Below are positions 23,374 to 32,376 of a stretch of DNA of 64,000 nucleotides, one piece after another. Position 1 is the first letter of the stretch, and every line of letters begins with the position of its first letter. The translations under genes and the position numbers were made by a program. The stretch spans positions 1 through 64,000 of the forward strand of contig CAZTZE010000014.1 of assembly GCA_964618215.1 (NCBI GenBank), given 5' to 3'. The notes under the pieces are model-generated. The model was not told the DNA's origin. It searched no databases and worked only from the letters and a program-made list of their open reading frames with translations. The stretch is from CG2-30-58-95 sp964618215. GTDB lineage: Bacteria; Chloroflexota; Anaerolineae; Anaerolineales; Villigracilaceae.

Positions 23374-23703
23374 ATGGGTAAATTTACGGGTTACAAATGT
23401 TCAAAGTGTGGTCAGGATTATCAACCTGATGAAATCACCTACACCTGCCCCAAAGATGGCGGCAACCTGGACGTGGTGTTGGATTACGACGCCATCCGTC
23501 AGAAATTACAACCCGAAGACCTGACTTCCCGCGCCGAGGACTCGCTCTGGTGCTATCTTCCGCTTTTTCCCGTCCCCGATCCGGGCGGCGAAGCGGCGCA
23601 TCGGCGCGCCGGCCGCGTTGATGACCGCCTACGCCCGCGAAGAGCGGTAAAGACTTGCGAATTACCGCTTGAACATGAAAACCGAGTTGGGCGGCTTCCG
23701 TAG
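23374..23703 (+). pseudogene. Truncated threonine synthase fused to a permease tail copy
   Basis: The first about 70 residues (GYKCSKCGQDYQPDEITYTC, CPKDGGNLDVVLDYDAIRQK, QPEDLTSR) are a diverged copy of the N-terminus of the intact threonine synthase at 25580. At the DPGGEA position the DNA switches to the 88-bp permease 3' end (23584-23671), but read in another frame (AHRRAGRVDDRLRPRRAVKT), so the C-terminal third is nonsense. The join falls at GGCGGCGA(A/G)GCG shared by both parents. The catalytic PLP domain is absent; the product cannot be active. Confidence 0.85.
23584..23671 (+). repeat. 88-bp duplication, copy B
   Basis: Second copy of the permease 3' end, 1.13 kb downstream of copy A in the same orientation, two mismatches. 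It lies inside the truncated threonine synthase frame. Confidence 0.9.
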
Positions 23704-23753
23704 ATAGAATTGCCCTACGGCCAGAGAAGGCCGAAGTGAGGATGAAATAGCCC

Positions 23754-24671
23754 ATGAAAAACTCAGTGATCGAAGTAAAAGGCTTTCGCAAAACCTACGG
23801 CAAGCACGTTGCCATGGACGGCATCAGTTTCGACGTAAAGCAAGGCGAAATATTTGGCTTACTCGGCCCCAATGGCGCTGGAAAGACCAGTACATTGGAA
23901 TGCCTGGAAGGCCTGCGCGCTCCAAACGGTGGCTCGTTGCGGGTGGCAGGCTTAGACCCAGCCAGCGAGTCCCGCAAACTACGAAACCTGATCGGCGTAC
24001 AACTGCAATCGGCGGGATTACCGGAAAGCATCACGCCAGACGAAGCCATGAAATTCTTCTGCGCCTATCACAACGTGGCACCCCGCTTCGACTTGTTGGA
24101 ACGGCTGGGCCTGGCCGAGAAACGGAATTCCCAGTTCTTCGAACTCTCCACCGGACAACAACGCCGTCTGTCACTGGCTTTGGCGGTGGCACATAACCCC
24201 CAGGTGCTCTTCCTGGACGAACCCACCGCCGGACTGGATGTGGCGACCCGCGTCGAGTTGCATGGCATGATGCGAGAACTGCAAGCCGGCGGCGCCACCA
24301 TCATCCTTGCGACACATGATATGGCCGAAGCGGAACAGATGTCAGATCGGGTGGCTATCCTGTTGCAGGGTGAGATCGTCAATATCGGCACTCCAATGGA
24401 GATAACGGCTACCGGCGCGGGGCTGACCAAGATCTCTGTGCGGACACAAACATCCAGTTTATCTGTACCGGGGCTTGCCTTCCCGGCTGTCAGCCAGCAC
24501 ACGTTAAAAGACGAATACAGCATCTACTTCAGTTTCGATATTGGCCCTACGGTGTCCGCCATTATTGCCCATATCGCTGCCCAGGGGGATGCGCTGATCG
24601 ACTTGCGCGTGGAGCGGCCATCTCTGGAAGATCGTTTCCTTGAAATCACCAACGCTGGAGTTGCCCAATGA
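23754..24671 (+). CDS. ABC exporter ATP-binding protein
   Basis: 305 residues with Walker A GPNGAGKT (about 41-48), signature LSTGQQRRLSLALA, Walker B VLFLDEPTAG, and H-loop LATHDMAEAEQMSD. The C-terminal extension ends in VERPSLEDRFLEITNAG, typical of exporter ATPases paired with ABC-2 permeases. The next gene, which overlaps by 4 bp (ATGA at 24668), is that permease. It is unrelated in detail to the exporter at 2669 and sits within the rearranged interval between permease 2 and threonine synthase, so it may have arrived with it. Confidence 0.92.
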   Translation: MKNSVIEVKGFRKTYGKHVAMDGISFDVKQGEIFGLLGPNGAGKTSTLECLEGLRAPNGGSLRVAGLDPASESRKLRNLIGVQLQSAGLPESITPDEAMKFFCAYHNVAPRFDLLERLGLAEKRNSQFFELSTGQQRRLSLALAVAHNPQVLFLDEPTAGLDVATRVELHGMMRELQAGGATIILATHDMAEAEQMSDRVAILLQGEIVNIGTPMEITATGAGLTKISVRTQTSSLSVPGLAFPAVSQHTLKDEYSIYFSFDIGPTVSAIIAHIAAQGDALIDLRVERPSLEDRFLEITNAGVAQ

Positions 24672-25480
24672 ATGCTTTTATCCACCACTTCACTTTTGAA
24701 TTTCGAACGGGCATCCGTAACAAACAGTTGCTATTGATGAACTATTTATTCCCTCTGGGTTTTTACCTGATGATGGGATTTGTCATGGCCGAGATCAATT
24801 CCCCCTTCCGGGAAGACATCATCCCGGCGATGGTCGTATTTGGCATCCTGGCTGCAACGTTGTTGGGGATACCTGATCCGCTGGTCAACGCCCGTGAGAA
24901 CGGCGTTTTCCGCAGTTATAAGATCAACGGCATTCCATCCATCTCGATTCTGATCATTCCGGCTTTGACGACCATTCTGCATCTGGTGATCGTGGCAGTG
25001 CTAATCACAGTCACTGCGCCTTTGTTCTTTGACGCTCCCTTGCCAGTAAACTGGCTCAACTATGCCCTGATCTTTGTCGCGATGGCATTTGCTTGTGCAG
25101 GGATAAGCGTCCTGATCGGAGTGGTCTCCCCCAGTTCGCGCATGACAGTGCTATGGTCACAGCTTGTTTTCGTCCCATCCATGCTGTTGGGCGGCCTGAT
25201 GCTTCCATACAGTATGTTACCGGACATTGCCGGAAAATTCGCGCAGCTTCTACCTGCCACTCAAGCGATGAATGCCTTCAATGGTTTGGCAATGGGGAAA
25301 GTGTCCGCTTTTTCCCCCTGGGGTTCGGTCATTATGCTATTTGCCAGCGGCGTTTTGGCGTTTGGACTGGCCGTCTATCTCTTTAGTTGGGACAGTCGCA
25401 ACACGACGCGGCGTGGGCATCCCTTGCTGGCATTGCTGGTATTATTGCCGTATGTTGTTGGAATATTCTTGTTATCGTAA
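24668..25480 (+). CDS. ABC-2 type exporter permease
   Basis: 270 residues, six predicted membrane helices, matching the ABC2_membrane family without the large extracytoplasmic domain. Segments: LFPLGFYLMMGFVMAE, DPLVNARENGVFRSYKINGI (cytoplasmic coupling loop), and VSPSSRMTVLWSQLVFVPSM, then MLLGGLMLPYSMLP. Coupled to the ATPase by an ATGA overlap. Substrate unknown. Confidence 0.9.
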   Translation: MNAFIHHFTFEFRTGIRNKQLLLMNYLFPLGFYLMMGFVMAEINSPFREDIIPAMVVFGILAATLLGIPDPLVNARENGVFRSYKINGIPSISILIIPALTTILHLVIVAVLITVTAPLFFDAPLPVNWLNYALIFVAMAFACAGISVLIGVVSPSSRMTVLWSQLVFVPSMLLGGLMLPYSMLPDIAGKFAQLLPATQAMNAFNGLAMGKVSAFSPWGSVIMLFASGVLAFGLAVYLFSWDSRNTTRRGHPLLALLVLLPYVVGIFLLS

Positions 25481-25487
25481 TCAAAAA

Positions 25488-25570
25488 AAAAACTGCTCAA
25501 GAGCAGATCGTCAAACAGTCCTTTTTCGGTTCCGGCCTGTCCCCGTACTTTGGGGGCTTGTCCGGGTTAG
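25488..25570. other. Hairpin and repeat between exporter and threonine synthase
   Basis: A10 run followed by CTGCTC-AA-GAGCAG (about 25495-25508), which reads as a terminator only on the minus strand, where no gene ends; then GGTTCCGGCCTGTCCCCGTA and GGGGCTTGTCCGGGTTAGG, the repeat also seen at 3826-3846. Confidence 0.5.
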
Positions 25571-25579
25571 GTGGAAAGT

Positions 25580-26848
25580 ATGAATAAATTCATTGGCTAC
25601 CGTTGTTCGCTCTGCGGGGCGGAGTACCTGCCCGGACAGGTGACCTATACCTGCCCGAAAGATGGGGGCAACCTGGACGTGGTGCTGGATTATGAGGCCA
25701 TCCGGCAGAAATACCAGCCTGAAGACCTGACCTCGCGCAAAGAGGAATCGCTCTGGCGTTACCTGCCGCTGCTGCCCGTCTCTGACCCCGGCGGCGAGGC
25801 GACCCCGCTGCGCGCCGCGGGCTGGACGCCGGTCTATGCCCTGCCGCGCCTGGCCGATAAACTTGGCCTGCGCCATCTCTGGCTAAAAGACGAATCTCGC
25901 AACCCAACCGCATCCTTCAAAGACCGCGCCAGCGCAGTGGTTGTGGCGCGGGCGCGCCAGATCAAAGCCGAGGTCGTCGTGACGGCCTCCACCGGCAACG
26001 CCGGCGCGGCTCTGGCCGGCATGGCGGCCGCGATTTGTCAAAAGGCGGTTATCTTCGCACCCAAGACTGCTCCCCCGGCCAAAGTTGCCCAGTTGCTCGT
26101 CTTCGGGGCGCGCGTGCTCCTCGTAGATGGCACTTATGACGATGCTTTCGATCTATCCATCCAGGCCGCCAATGAATTTGGCTGGTACTGCCGCAACACT
26201 GGCTACAATCCCTTCACCGCGGAAGGCAAGAAAACGGCCGCGTTCGAGATTTGGGAATGGTGGAGGGGAGAGAGTAGAGAGTCGAGAGTAGAGAATAGTC
26301 CGGCTAATCTCTACTCTCCACTCTCAATTCTCGTCTCTGTGGGCGATGGCAACATCATCTCCGGCATCCATAAGGGCTTCAAGGATTTGCTGGCTTTGGG
26401 CTGGATCGGGAAAATGCCGCGCATTATCGGTGTGCAGGCCGAGGGTTCCGCGGCGATTGCCAATGCATTCCGGGCTGGCACGGAAACAATCATTCCCATC
26501 TCAGCCAAAACGCTGGCCGACAGCATTTCGGTGGATTTGCCACGCGATGGCGTGCGCGCCGTGCGCGCGGCGCGCGAGACGGGCGGAACGTACATCACCG
26601 TCAGCGATCAAGACATCCTGGCCGCCATCGCTGAGTTAGGCAAGGCAGGCATCTTCGCTGAACCAGCCGGGGCCACGTCTTACGCTGGGTTGGTCAAGGC
26701 TGTTGCGCAGGCTGTGGTCGAGCCAGCGGACACGATCCTGGTGATTAATACCGGCAGTGGGCTGAAGGATGTCCGCGCCGCCATGCAAGCGGTGAAGGAA
26801 GCCCCGATCATCGAACCGACTTTGGAGGCGGTGAAAAAGGCAATATGA
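25580..26848 (+). CDS. thrC: Threonine synthase with an in-frame repeat insertion
   Basis: 422-residue PLP enzyme converting O-phosphohomoserine to threonine. The N-terminal zinc-ribbon-like segment (YRCSLCGAEYLPGQ...YTCPKDGG) is typical of archaeal/Chloroflexi-type ThrC; the PLP lysine lies in NPTASFKDRASAV near 115, and the phosphate-binding loop in TASTGNAGAAL near 139. Residues about 230-252 (RGESRESRVENSPANLYSPL) are encoded by a GAGAGTA-type array that replaces the loop before LVSVGDGNIISG. The start is ATG 25580 with GGTGG upstream; a GTG nine bases earlier is weaker. The stop overlaps the next ATG (ATGA at 26845). Confidence 0.92.
   Translation: MNKFIGYRCSLCGAEYLPGQVTYTCPKDGGNLDVVLDYEAIRQKYQPEDLTSRKEESLWRYLPLLPVSDPGGEATPLRAAGWTPVYALPRLADKLGLRHLWLKDESRNPTASFKDRASAVVVARARQIKAEVVVTASTGNAGAALAGMAAAICQKAVIFAPKTAPPAKVAQLLVFGARVLLVDGTYDDAFDLSIQAANEFGWYCRNTGYNPFTAEGKKTAAFEIWEWWRGESRESRVENSPANLYSPLSILVSVGDGNIISGIHKGFKDLLALGWIGKMPRIIGVQAEGSAAIANAFRAGTETIIPISAKTLADSISVDLPRDGVRAVRAARETGGTYITVSDQDILAAIAELGKAGIFAEPAGATSYAGLVKAVAQAVVEPADTILVINTGSGLKDVRAAMQAVKEAPIIEPTLEAVKKAI
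26267..26334. repeat. Inverted simple-repeat array inside thrC
   Basis: GAGAGAGTAGAGAGTCGAGA on the left, CTCTACTCTCCACTCTCAAT on the right: the same unit as at 2622-2678 and 11768-11905, but here in frame within an enzyme. Confidence 0.85.
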
Positions 26849-27993
26849 GACGCGAATGGAGTTTATCCACACGTTACTTTGTGCTCACGTTTGTCCTGGT
26901 CATCTTGATTTTATTCTTCTGGGGCATTCGTGAGATACTCGGCCCATTGGTGGTTGCCGGGTTGGTGGCTTATATCCTTAACCCGGCGATCGACTTTCTG
27001 AAACGCCGTGTCCGCATGGGACATAAACTGGCAGTCAACCTGGTCTACTTCATTGGTTTGGGCATGTTGTTTGCTGCCCCGGCGCTGATTGTGCCGTTAT
27101 TTATCAACGAACTAAAATTGTTGACCCAGGATTTGCTCGATATGCTGGATCAATTGCAGAGCATATTATCCCGGCCGGTCATGATCGGCGCTTTCAGCGT
27201 TGATCTCGGATCCATTCTTCCCAAGCCGGACGAGTCGCTGGCTCTCTATATCAGCAAGCTCCCAGAGAATGCTTTGCACATCCTTGAGAGTACTTCGCGG
27301 AACGCGGCCTGGTTCCTGGTCATCGTTATCACCATCTATTATCTACTCATGGACTGGGATCATGTCCGCGAGTGGATGATCAGAATCGCGCCCCCTGCTT
27401 ACCGGCTGGATGTGCGCCGAGTCTACATTGAGGTCAAGCGAGTCTGGGCGGCCTACCTGCGTGGGCAACTGGTTTTGATGTTTATCGTCGGTGTAGTTTT
27501 CACTGTCGTCTGGACGGCGATCGGCCTACCCGGCGCGATCATCCTGGGTATGCTGACTGGCTTGTTCAGCCTGGTGCCTGAGATCGGCCCGTTGGCAGCC
27601 ACCCTGCTCGCGTTGGCCGTTGCCCTGCTAGAAGGCTCAACCTACCTGCCTCTATCCAACTTCTGGTTTGGGGTTCTCGTCGTCGGTATTTACGTAGTAT
27701 TGATCAACTTCAAGAATATCTGGCTGCGCCCGCGCGTGATGGGGCGCAGCGTGAACCTGAATGAAGGCCTGGTGTTTGTTGCCATTATCGCGGCGGTCAT
27801 CTTTAGCGGCGTATTGGGAGCTTTGATCGTTGTGCCGATGGTCGCTTCGGCGATCGTCATTGGTCGCTATCTGCGGGCGCGCATTTTGGGACTTCCGCCG
27901 TTCCCGATCCACGATACGCCGCTGGTACGAGAATTGGAAAAAATGCAGACAGACAAGAAAGTTCGGCCAAAGCGAAAACCTGCACGGAAATAG
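26845..27993 (+). CDS. AI-2E family transporter (PerM/YdiK-like)
   Basis: 382-residue inner-membrane protein with seven or eight helices: two at the N-terminus (about 10-50), one at 60-85, a soluble middle region, and a C-terminal cluster containing the family signature PGAIILGMLTGLFSLVPEIG near 230. The family was named for AI-2 export in TqsA, but members also move ions and other solutes; the substrate here is not known. Basic C-terminal tail (KKVRPKRKPARK). Coupled to thrC by a 4-bp overlap. Confidence 0.88.
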   Translation: MRREWSLSTRYFVLTFVLVILILFFWGIREILGPLVVAGLVAYILNPAIDFLKRRVRMGHKLAVNLVYFIGLGMLFAAPALIVPLFINELKLLTQDLLDMLDQLQSILSRPVMIGAFSVDLGSILPKPDESLALYISKLPENALHILESTSRNAAWFLVIVITIYYLLMDWDHVREWMIRIAPPAYRLDVRRVYIEVKRVWAAYLRGQLVLMFIVGVVFTVVWTAIGLPGAIILGMLTGLFSLVPEIGPLAATLLALAVALLEGSTYLPLSNFWFGVLVVGIYVVLINFKNIWLRPRVMGRSVNLNEGLVFVAIIAAVIFSGVLGALIVVPMVASAIVIGRYLRARILGLPPFPIHDTPLVRELEKMQTDKKVRPKRKPARK

Positions 27994-28000
27994 GTTGAAT

Positions 28001-28930
28001 ATGTCCATCACCTTCTCTATCGTCGCCCCCGTTTTCAACGAACAAGATAACATCCCCGAACTCTATCGCCGCGTCCGCGAGACGATGGACTCGACCGGTG
28101 AACCCTGGGAGTTGATCCTGGTGGACGACGGCTGCATGGATGGCTCGACCGACCGCATCCGCGAGTTGGCCGCGCAGGACGCGCGCGTTCGTCCGATCAT
28201 CTTTGCGCGCAACTTTGGTCACCAGATCGCCGTCACGGCCGGGCTGGATTATGCCCGCGGGCAGGCGGTCGTCATCATAGATGCCGATCTGCAGGATCCG
28301 CCCGAAGTCACGACTGATTTGATCGCCAGATGGCGCGAGGGGTATGAAGTGGTTTACGCCGTGCGCGCCGAGCGGGAGGGTGAGACCTGGTTCAAAAAAG
28401 TCACTGCCTCGCTCTTCTACCGCCTGATCTATCGCATCACCGATGTAAAGATCCCGCTGGATACCGGCGACTTCCGCCTGCTCGACCGCAAGGTTGTGGA
28501 CGTAATGAAGGGGATGCGCGAGCGGCACCGCTTCCTGCGCGGTATGGCTGCCTGGGTTGGTTTTCGTCAAATTGGCGTGGAGTACAAGCGTGGGGTGCGC
28601 TATTCCGGCGTGACCAAGTACCCCTTCAAGAAGATGTTCCGGCTGGCGCTCAACGCCATCACCGGCTTCTCATACTTTCCGCTGCAAGTGGCGACGTATT
28701 TGGGTTTCATCTCTGCCGGGATCAGCATCTTGGCGATACCGGTGGTCATCTACCTGCGCGTGACCGGCTCGCAGGCATTCTACGGGCAGGCGACTACCCT
28801 CATCGCCGTCCTTTTTCTCGGCGGCGTGCAACTGATTTCACTCGGCATCCTGGGGGAATATATCGGCCGCCTGTACGACGAGGCCAAGGGCAGGCCGCTG
28901 TATATTGTCCGCGATGCGCCGAAAGATTAA
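28001..28930 (+). CDS. Family 2 glycosyltransferase with C-terminal membrane helices (DPM/GtrB-like)
   Basis: 309 residues. The N-terminal GT-A domain (FSIVAPVFNEQDNIPELYRR, LVDDGCMDGSTD, IIDADLQDPPE with the DxD) transfers a sugar to a polyprenyl-phosphate carrier; two helices at about 235-260 and 265-295 anchor it. The signature QDPPE and KRHRFLRGM-like segment (MRERHRFLRGMAAWVG) match GtrB/ArnC-type dolichol-phosphate sugar synthases. The start is ATG 28001, seven bases after the previous stop; longer frames are shadows. Role in surface glycosylation or lipid modification is inference. Confidence 0.9.
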   Translation: MSITFSIVAPVFNEQDNIPELYRRVRETMDSTGEPWELILVDDGCMDGSTDRIRELAAQDARVRPIIFARNFGHQIAVTAGLDYARGQAVVIIDADLQDPPEVTTDLIARWREGYEVVYAVRAEREGETWFKKVTASLFYRLIYRITDVKIPLDTGDFRLLDRKVVDVMKGMRERHRFLRGMAAWVGFRQIGVEYKRGVRYSGVTKYPFKKMFRLALNAITGFSYFPLQVATYLGFISAGISILAIPVVIYLRVTGSQAFYGQATTLIAVLFLGGVQLISLGILGEYIGRLYDEAKGRPLYIVRDAPKD

Positions 28931-28945
28931 GAGGCGGAACCACCC

Positions 28946-31609
28946 ATGTACGAATCCCATCTTTCCCGCCATGCACGTGACCGCTACGGTCTTGAAAGCC
29001 TGACATTCCAGAGTCTTCAGCAGACACGTGGAATAGCTGCGCAGATGAACGTTTCGGCTGCCGACCTGTATGCGCTCGGTCTTATTGATGAAGTCCTGCG
29101 CTTACTCCTCCGCCAAAATGAGATGCAGCATCCGGGGCTGATCGGCCGTGCGCTTGACTGGTTGGAAAAGGGATTCGATTCACAATTAGTACGCAAGACG
29201 CAGGTTAAATTTGCTGAGGACTTCCCGCCAGCTCCAGTTTACCGCGCTGAAATGACCAGCGACGAGTATATTGCGTTGGAATCCGGGGGTATCCCACGCC
29301 GGCAGACCTCGCTGGAAGGGCTAATTCTCCTTCACCTTCACAATGTGAACGCGGCAGCTGAGTCATTGAGTGAGTTGTTTGACGACGCCAGCCTGCAAAA
29401 AACGACCGCCTATCCAGCCATCATTGAAAATCTGCATACCTTTTTCAGCCGCCAACCCAGCGCCGGCGCGGGTGGGGAGAATTTGATCCAACTCTTGCGT
29501 GCCCCCGCGCTGGCCTCGCCGCACTCGTTGAGCGGCCAACTGGAGTACATATTGAATCGTTGGGGCGCGCTGCTGGGCGAGGGTTTCGTCAGCCGCCTGC
29601 TGCGCGGGCTGGATTTCGTCAAAGAAGAGATCCGCCGCAGCGGAACAGGCGGGTTCACCGGCCATGCGCCGCTGCCATCTTTTGGGCATGGCGAGCACGA
29701 GTACGAACGTTTCAGCCCGGATAAGGACTGGATGCCGCGCCTGGTGCTGATCGCCAAGAACAGCTACGTCTGGCTCGATCAGTTGTCGAAAAAATACCAG
29801 CGTTGGATCAAAACGCTCGACCAAATCCCTGACGAAGAACTCGACACTTTGCGCCAGCGCGGCATCACCGGCCTGTGGCTGATTGGCCTGTGGGAGCGCA
29901 GCCGCGCTTCGCAACGCATCAAGCAGATGATGGGCAACGCGGACGCGGTCGCCTCGGCCTATTCGCTGATGGATTACCAGATTGCCGCCGATCTGGGTGG
30001 CTGGGAGGCGCTCGGCAACCTGCGCTGGCGGGCGTGGCAGCGCGGCATCCGTCTCTCGGCGGACATGGTGCCCAATCACATGGGCATTGACTCGCGCTGG
30101 GTCGCCGAGCATCCCGACTGGTTCCTTTCGCTGCCCTACCCGCCCTACCCCAACTATTCCTTCAACGGCCCCGATCTCTCCAGCGATCCGCGCGTCGGCA
30201 TCTTCCTCGAAGACCATTACTACGACAAAACCGATGCCGCAGTCGTCTTCCGACTAAGCAACTACCCAACTAACGAAACAAAATACATCTACCACGGTAA
30301 TGATGGCACCTCCATGCCCTGGAACGATACCGCCCAACTGGATTACTCCAAGCCCGAAGTGCGCGAGGCTGTCATCCAGACCATTTTACAAGTGGCGCGC
30401 AACTTTCCCATCATCCGCTTCGACGCGGCGATGACCCTGGCCAGGAAGCACATCCAGCGCCTGTGGTTCCCGGAGCCGGGCGCGGGGGGCGCGATCCCGT
30501 CCCGCGCCGAGCACGGCATGACCCGGGCCGAGTTCGAGGCGGCCATCCCCAATGAATTTTGGCGCGAGGTGGTGGACCGCGTCGCGGCCGAGGTCCCGGA
30601 TACGCTGCTGCTGGCCGAGGCCTTCTGGATGATGGAAGGCTACTTTGTCCGCACACTGGGCATGCACCGCGTCTACAACTCCGCCTTCATGCACATGCTG
30701 CGGGATGAGGACAACGCCAAGTACCGCCAGGTGATGAAGAACACGCTCGAATTCGACCCGCAAGTGCTCAAGCGCTACGTCAACTTCATGAACAACCCCG
30801 ACGAAAAAACTGCCAGCGAGCAGTTCGGCGCCACCGACAAATACTTCGGCGTCTGCACGCTGCTGGTGACACTACCCGGCCTGCCGATGTTCGGCCACGG
30901 ACAAATCGAGGGCTTTCGCGAAAAATATGGCATGGAGTACCGCCGCGCCTACTGGGACGAAAACGTGGACGAGGGACTGGTGCGCGGCCACGAATGGCGC
31001 ATTTTCGCGCTGACCCATCGCCGCCACCTCTTCGCCGAGGTGGATAATTTCCTGCTCTACGATTTCTTTACCCCCGAAAGCCATGTCAACGAAGATGTAT
31101 TCGCCTACTCCAATCGCTTCAATGACGAGCGCGGTTTGGTCGTCTATCACAACAAATACGCCGGGACGCGCGGCTGGGTAAAAACCTCGGCGGCGTTCAT
31201 GGATAAAGTCGCTGGTCGCTTGGTGCAGAAGTCGCTTGGTCAAGGGTTGGGCTTGCCGGATGAAGGCCATGTGATTTTCAAGGATTATGTCAACGGGCTG
31301 GAATATATAAGGCCAAACAGAGAGATGGTGGAAAAAGGGTTGTATGTGGATTTGAAAGGCTATCAATGCCACGTTTTCCTGGATTGGAGTTTCGTGGATT
31401 CTAGAGAATGGAGAATGGTTTGCGAAGCATTGAACGGCGCGGGCGTGCCATCGGTGCAGGCGAAGTACGATGAAATGTTTGCGCCGAAAGTGGAGCAGCC
31501 GAAGAAGGTCGCGAAGAAACGGGTTGTGGAGAAAAAAGAGACCCGCAAGAAGGCAAGAAGCAAGAGGGTGAAAACAGCGACGAGAAAGCGAAAAATGAAA
31601 GTGCTATAA
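28946..31609 (+). CDS. Large GH13 alpha-amylase-family protein with extra N-terminal domain and basic tail
   Basis: 887 residues, intracellular (no signal). The first about 280 residues have no recognised domain. The TIM barrel starts near 290: ITGLWLIGLWERS, ADMVPNHMGID (region I), IIRFDAAMTL with nucleophile D493, LLAEAFW with acid/base E558, and NNPDEKTA near 618 as the third acid. It most resembles GH13 proteins annotated as alpha-amylase or trehalose synthase-like in Chloroflexi. The last about 45 residues (KKVAKKRVVEKKETRKKARS and on) are extremely Lys/Arg-rich, as in histone-like tails, which is unusual for a GH13 enzyme. Substrate is uncertain: glycogen, trehalose or a sucrose-type glucoside. 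RBS GAGGCGGAACC is weak. Confidence 0.82.
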   Translation: MYESHLSRHARDRYGLESLTFQSLQQTRGIAAQMNVSAADLYALGLIDEVLRLLLRQNEMQHPGLIGRALDWLEKGFDSQLVRKTQVKFAEDFPPAPVYRAEMTSDEYIALESGGIPRRQTSLEGLILLHLHNVNAAAESLSELFDDASLQKTTAYPAIIENLHTFFSRQPSAGAGGENLIQLLRAPALASPHSLSGQLEYILNRWGALLGEGFVSRLLRGLDFVKEEIRRSGTGGFTGHAPLPSFGHGEHEYERFSPDKDWMPRLVLIAKNSYVWLDQLSKKYQRWIKTLDQIPDEELDTLRQRGITGLWLIGLWERSRASQRIKQMMGNADAVASAYSLMDYQIAADLGGWEALGNLRWRAWQRGIRLSADMVPNHMGIDSRWVAEHPDWFLSLPYPPYPNYSFNGPDLSSDPRVGIFLEDHYYDKTDAAVVFRLSNYPTNETKYIYHGNDGTSMPWNDTAQLDYSKPEVREAVIQTILQVARNFPIIRFDAAMTLARKHIQRLWFPEPGAGGAIPSRAEHGMTRAEFEAAIPNEFWREVVDRVAAEVPDTLLLAEAFWMMEGYFVRTLGMHRVYNSAFMHMLRDEDNAKYRQVMKNTLEFDPQVLKRYVNFMNNPDEKTASEQFGATDKYFGVCTLLVTLPGLPMFGHGQIEGFREKYGMEYRRAYWDENVDEGLVRGHEWRIFALTHRRHLFAEVDNFLLYDFFTPESHVNEDVFAYSNRFNDERGLVVYHNKYAGTRGWVKTSAAFMDKVAGRLVQKSLGQGLGLPDEGHVIFKDYVNGLEYIRPNREMVEKGLYVDLKGYQCHVFLDWSFVDSREWRMVCEALNGAGVPSVQAKYDEMFAPKVEQPKKVAKKRVVEKKETRKKARSKRVKTATRKRKMKVL

Positions 31610-31692
31610 TGAATACGAACTTGGAAAGTTTGCGGACACGCGCAGCAGGCCAGGAACCGTAACTAACCACAGGCTCAGATAAGGAGTTAAAG

Positions 31693-31902
31693 ATGAACAT
31701 TGCGACAGTTGACGAAGCCAGACTGAAAGACGTGGTCAAGAATGCTGTCTTGGAAGTTTTTGAGGAAAGGCGAGACTGGCTGGCCGACTTGCTCAGTGAG
31801 GCATTATTGGATATTGGCCTGGGGTACGCGATCCAAGAAGGCGAGCAGACGCCAACAGTCGGCCGCGATGAAGTATTCAAGAGGCTTGAGGCCGGCTCAT
31901 GA
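31693..31902 (+). CDS. Probable antitoxin (pair with RelE-like toxin)
   Basis: 69 residues, acidic and helical (MNIATVDEARLKDVVKNAVL, EVFEERRDWLADLLSEALLD). No DNA-binding motif is obvious. It has a good RBS (AAGGAG) and overlaps the toxin start by ATGA (31899-31902), the standard antitoxin-first layout. A TATAAT at 31605-31610 in the end of the GH13 gene is a possible -10, without a good -35. Confidence 0.7.
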   Translation: MNIATVDEARLKDVVKNAVLEVFEERRDWLADLLSEALLDIGLGYAIQEGEQTPTVGRDEVFKRLEAGS

Positions 31903-32165
31903 ACACCCAGTTCAAAGAGAGCTTCAACAAAGACCTTCGCAAGATCAGAGACAAAGACTTGCTTCATCATGCCAAAGCCATCATTGAAACTGTCGAGCAG
32001 GCACAAAGTTTGGGTGAGATACCCAGCCTCGAACGATTGAAAGGCTGGAGCAAGTATTACAGCATCAAAGTTGGTGACTACAGAGTTGGTATCGCCATAG
32101 AAGGGGATGTGGTAATCTTTGTTCGCTTCTTGCACCGAAAGGATATCTACAGGTATTTCCCATAG
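31899..32165 (+). CDS. RelE/ParE-superfamily toxin
   Basis: 88 residues with the RelE fold pattern: FKESFNKDLRKIRDKDLLHH, LKGWSKYYSIKVGDYRVGIA and the C-terminal strand FVRFLHRKDIYRYFP. RelE-type toxins are ribosome-dependent mRNA interferases neutralised by the upstream antitoxin. Key Arg/His/Tyr residues at the end of the fold (R, H, Y in VGDYRVG and LHRKDIY) are present. The region 32166-32376 that follows has no gene. Confidence 0.8.
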   Translation: MNTQFKESFNKDLRKIRDKDLLHHAKAIIETVEQAQSLGEIPSLERLKGWSKYYSIKVGDYRVGIAIEGDVVIFVRFLHRKDIYRYFP

Positions 32166-32376
32166 GTGTGCGCGTCCGCAATACTCATGCACGCCACCCT
32201 CGCCATATACGCGGCTTTCTGGCAGCGTTGGTTGGCACAGTTGGACGATGGCTTCATTTCGCGTGGCGCGTCGGGCGTGGCGGCGTGCTGAGACGTTCCA
32301 AGACACGCCTTTGCAAAGCGAACATTGCGTTTGACTGCGAGCGGATATACACTACGACAAGAAAGAGAGTGTAACT

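Noticed and set aside
23374..23703. Functional second threonine synthase
   Set aside because: Only the N-terminal segment remains, and the tail is an out-of-frame copy of a permease end.
25495..25508. Terminator for the ABC-2 exporter operon
   Set aside because: The poly-A lies 5' of the hairpin on the plus strand, so it would terminate only minus-strand transcription.
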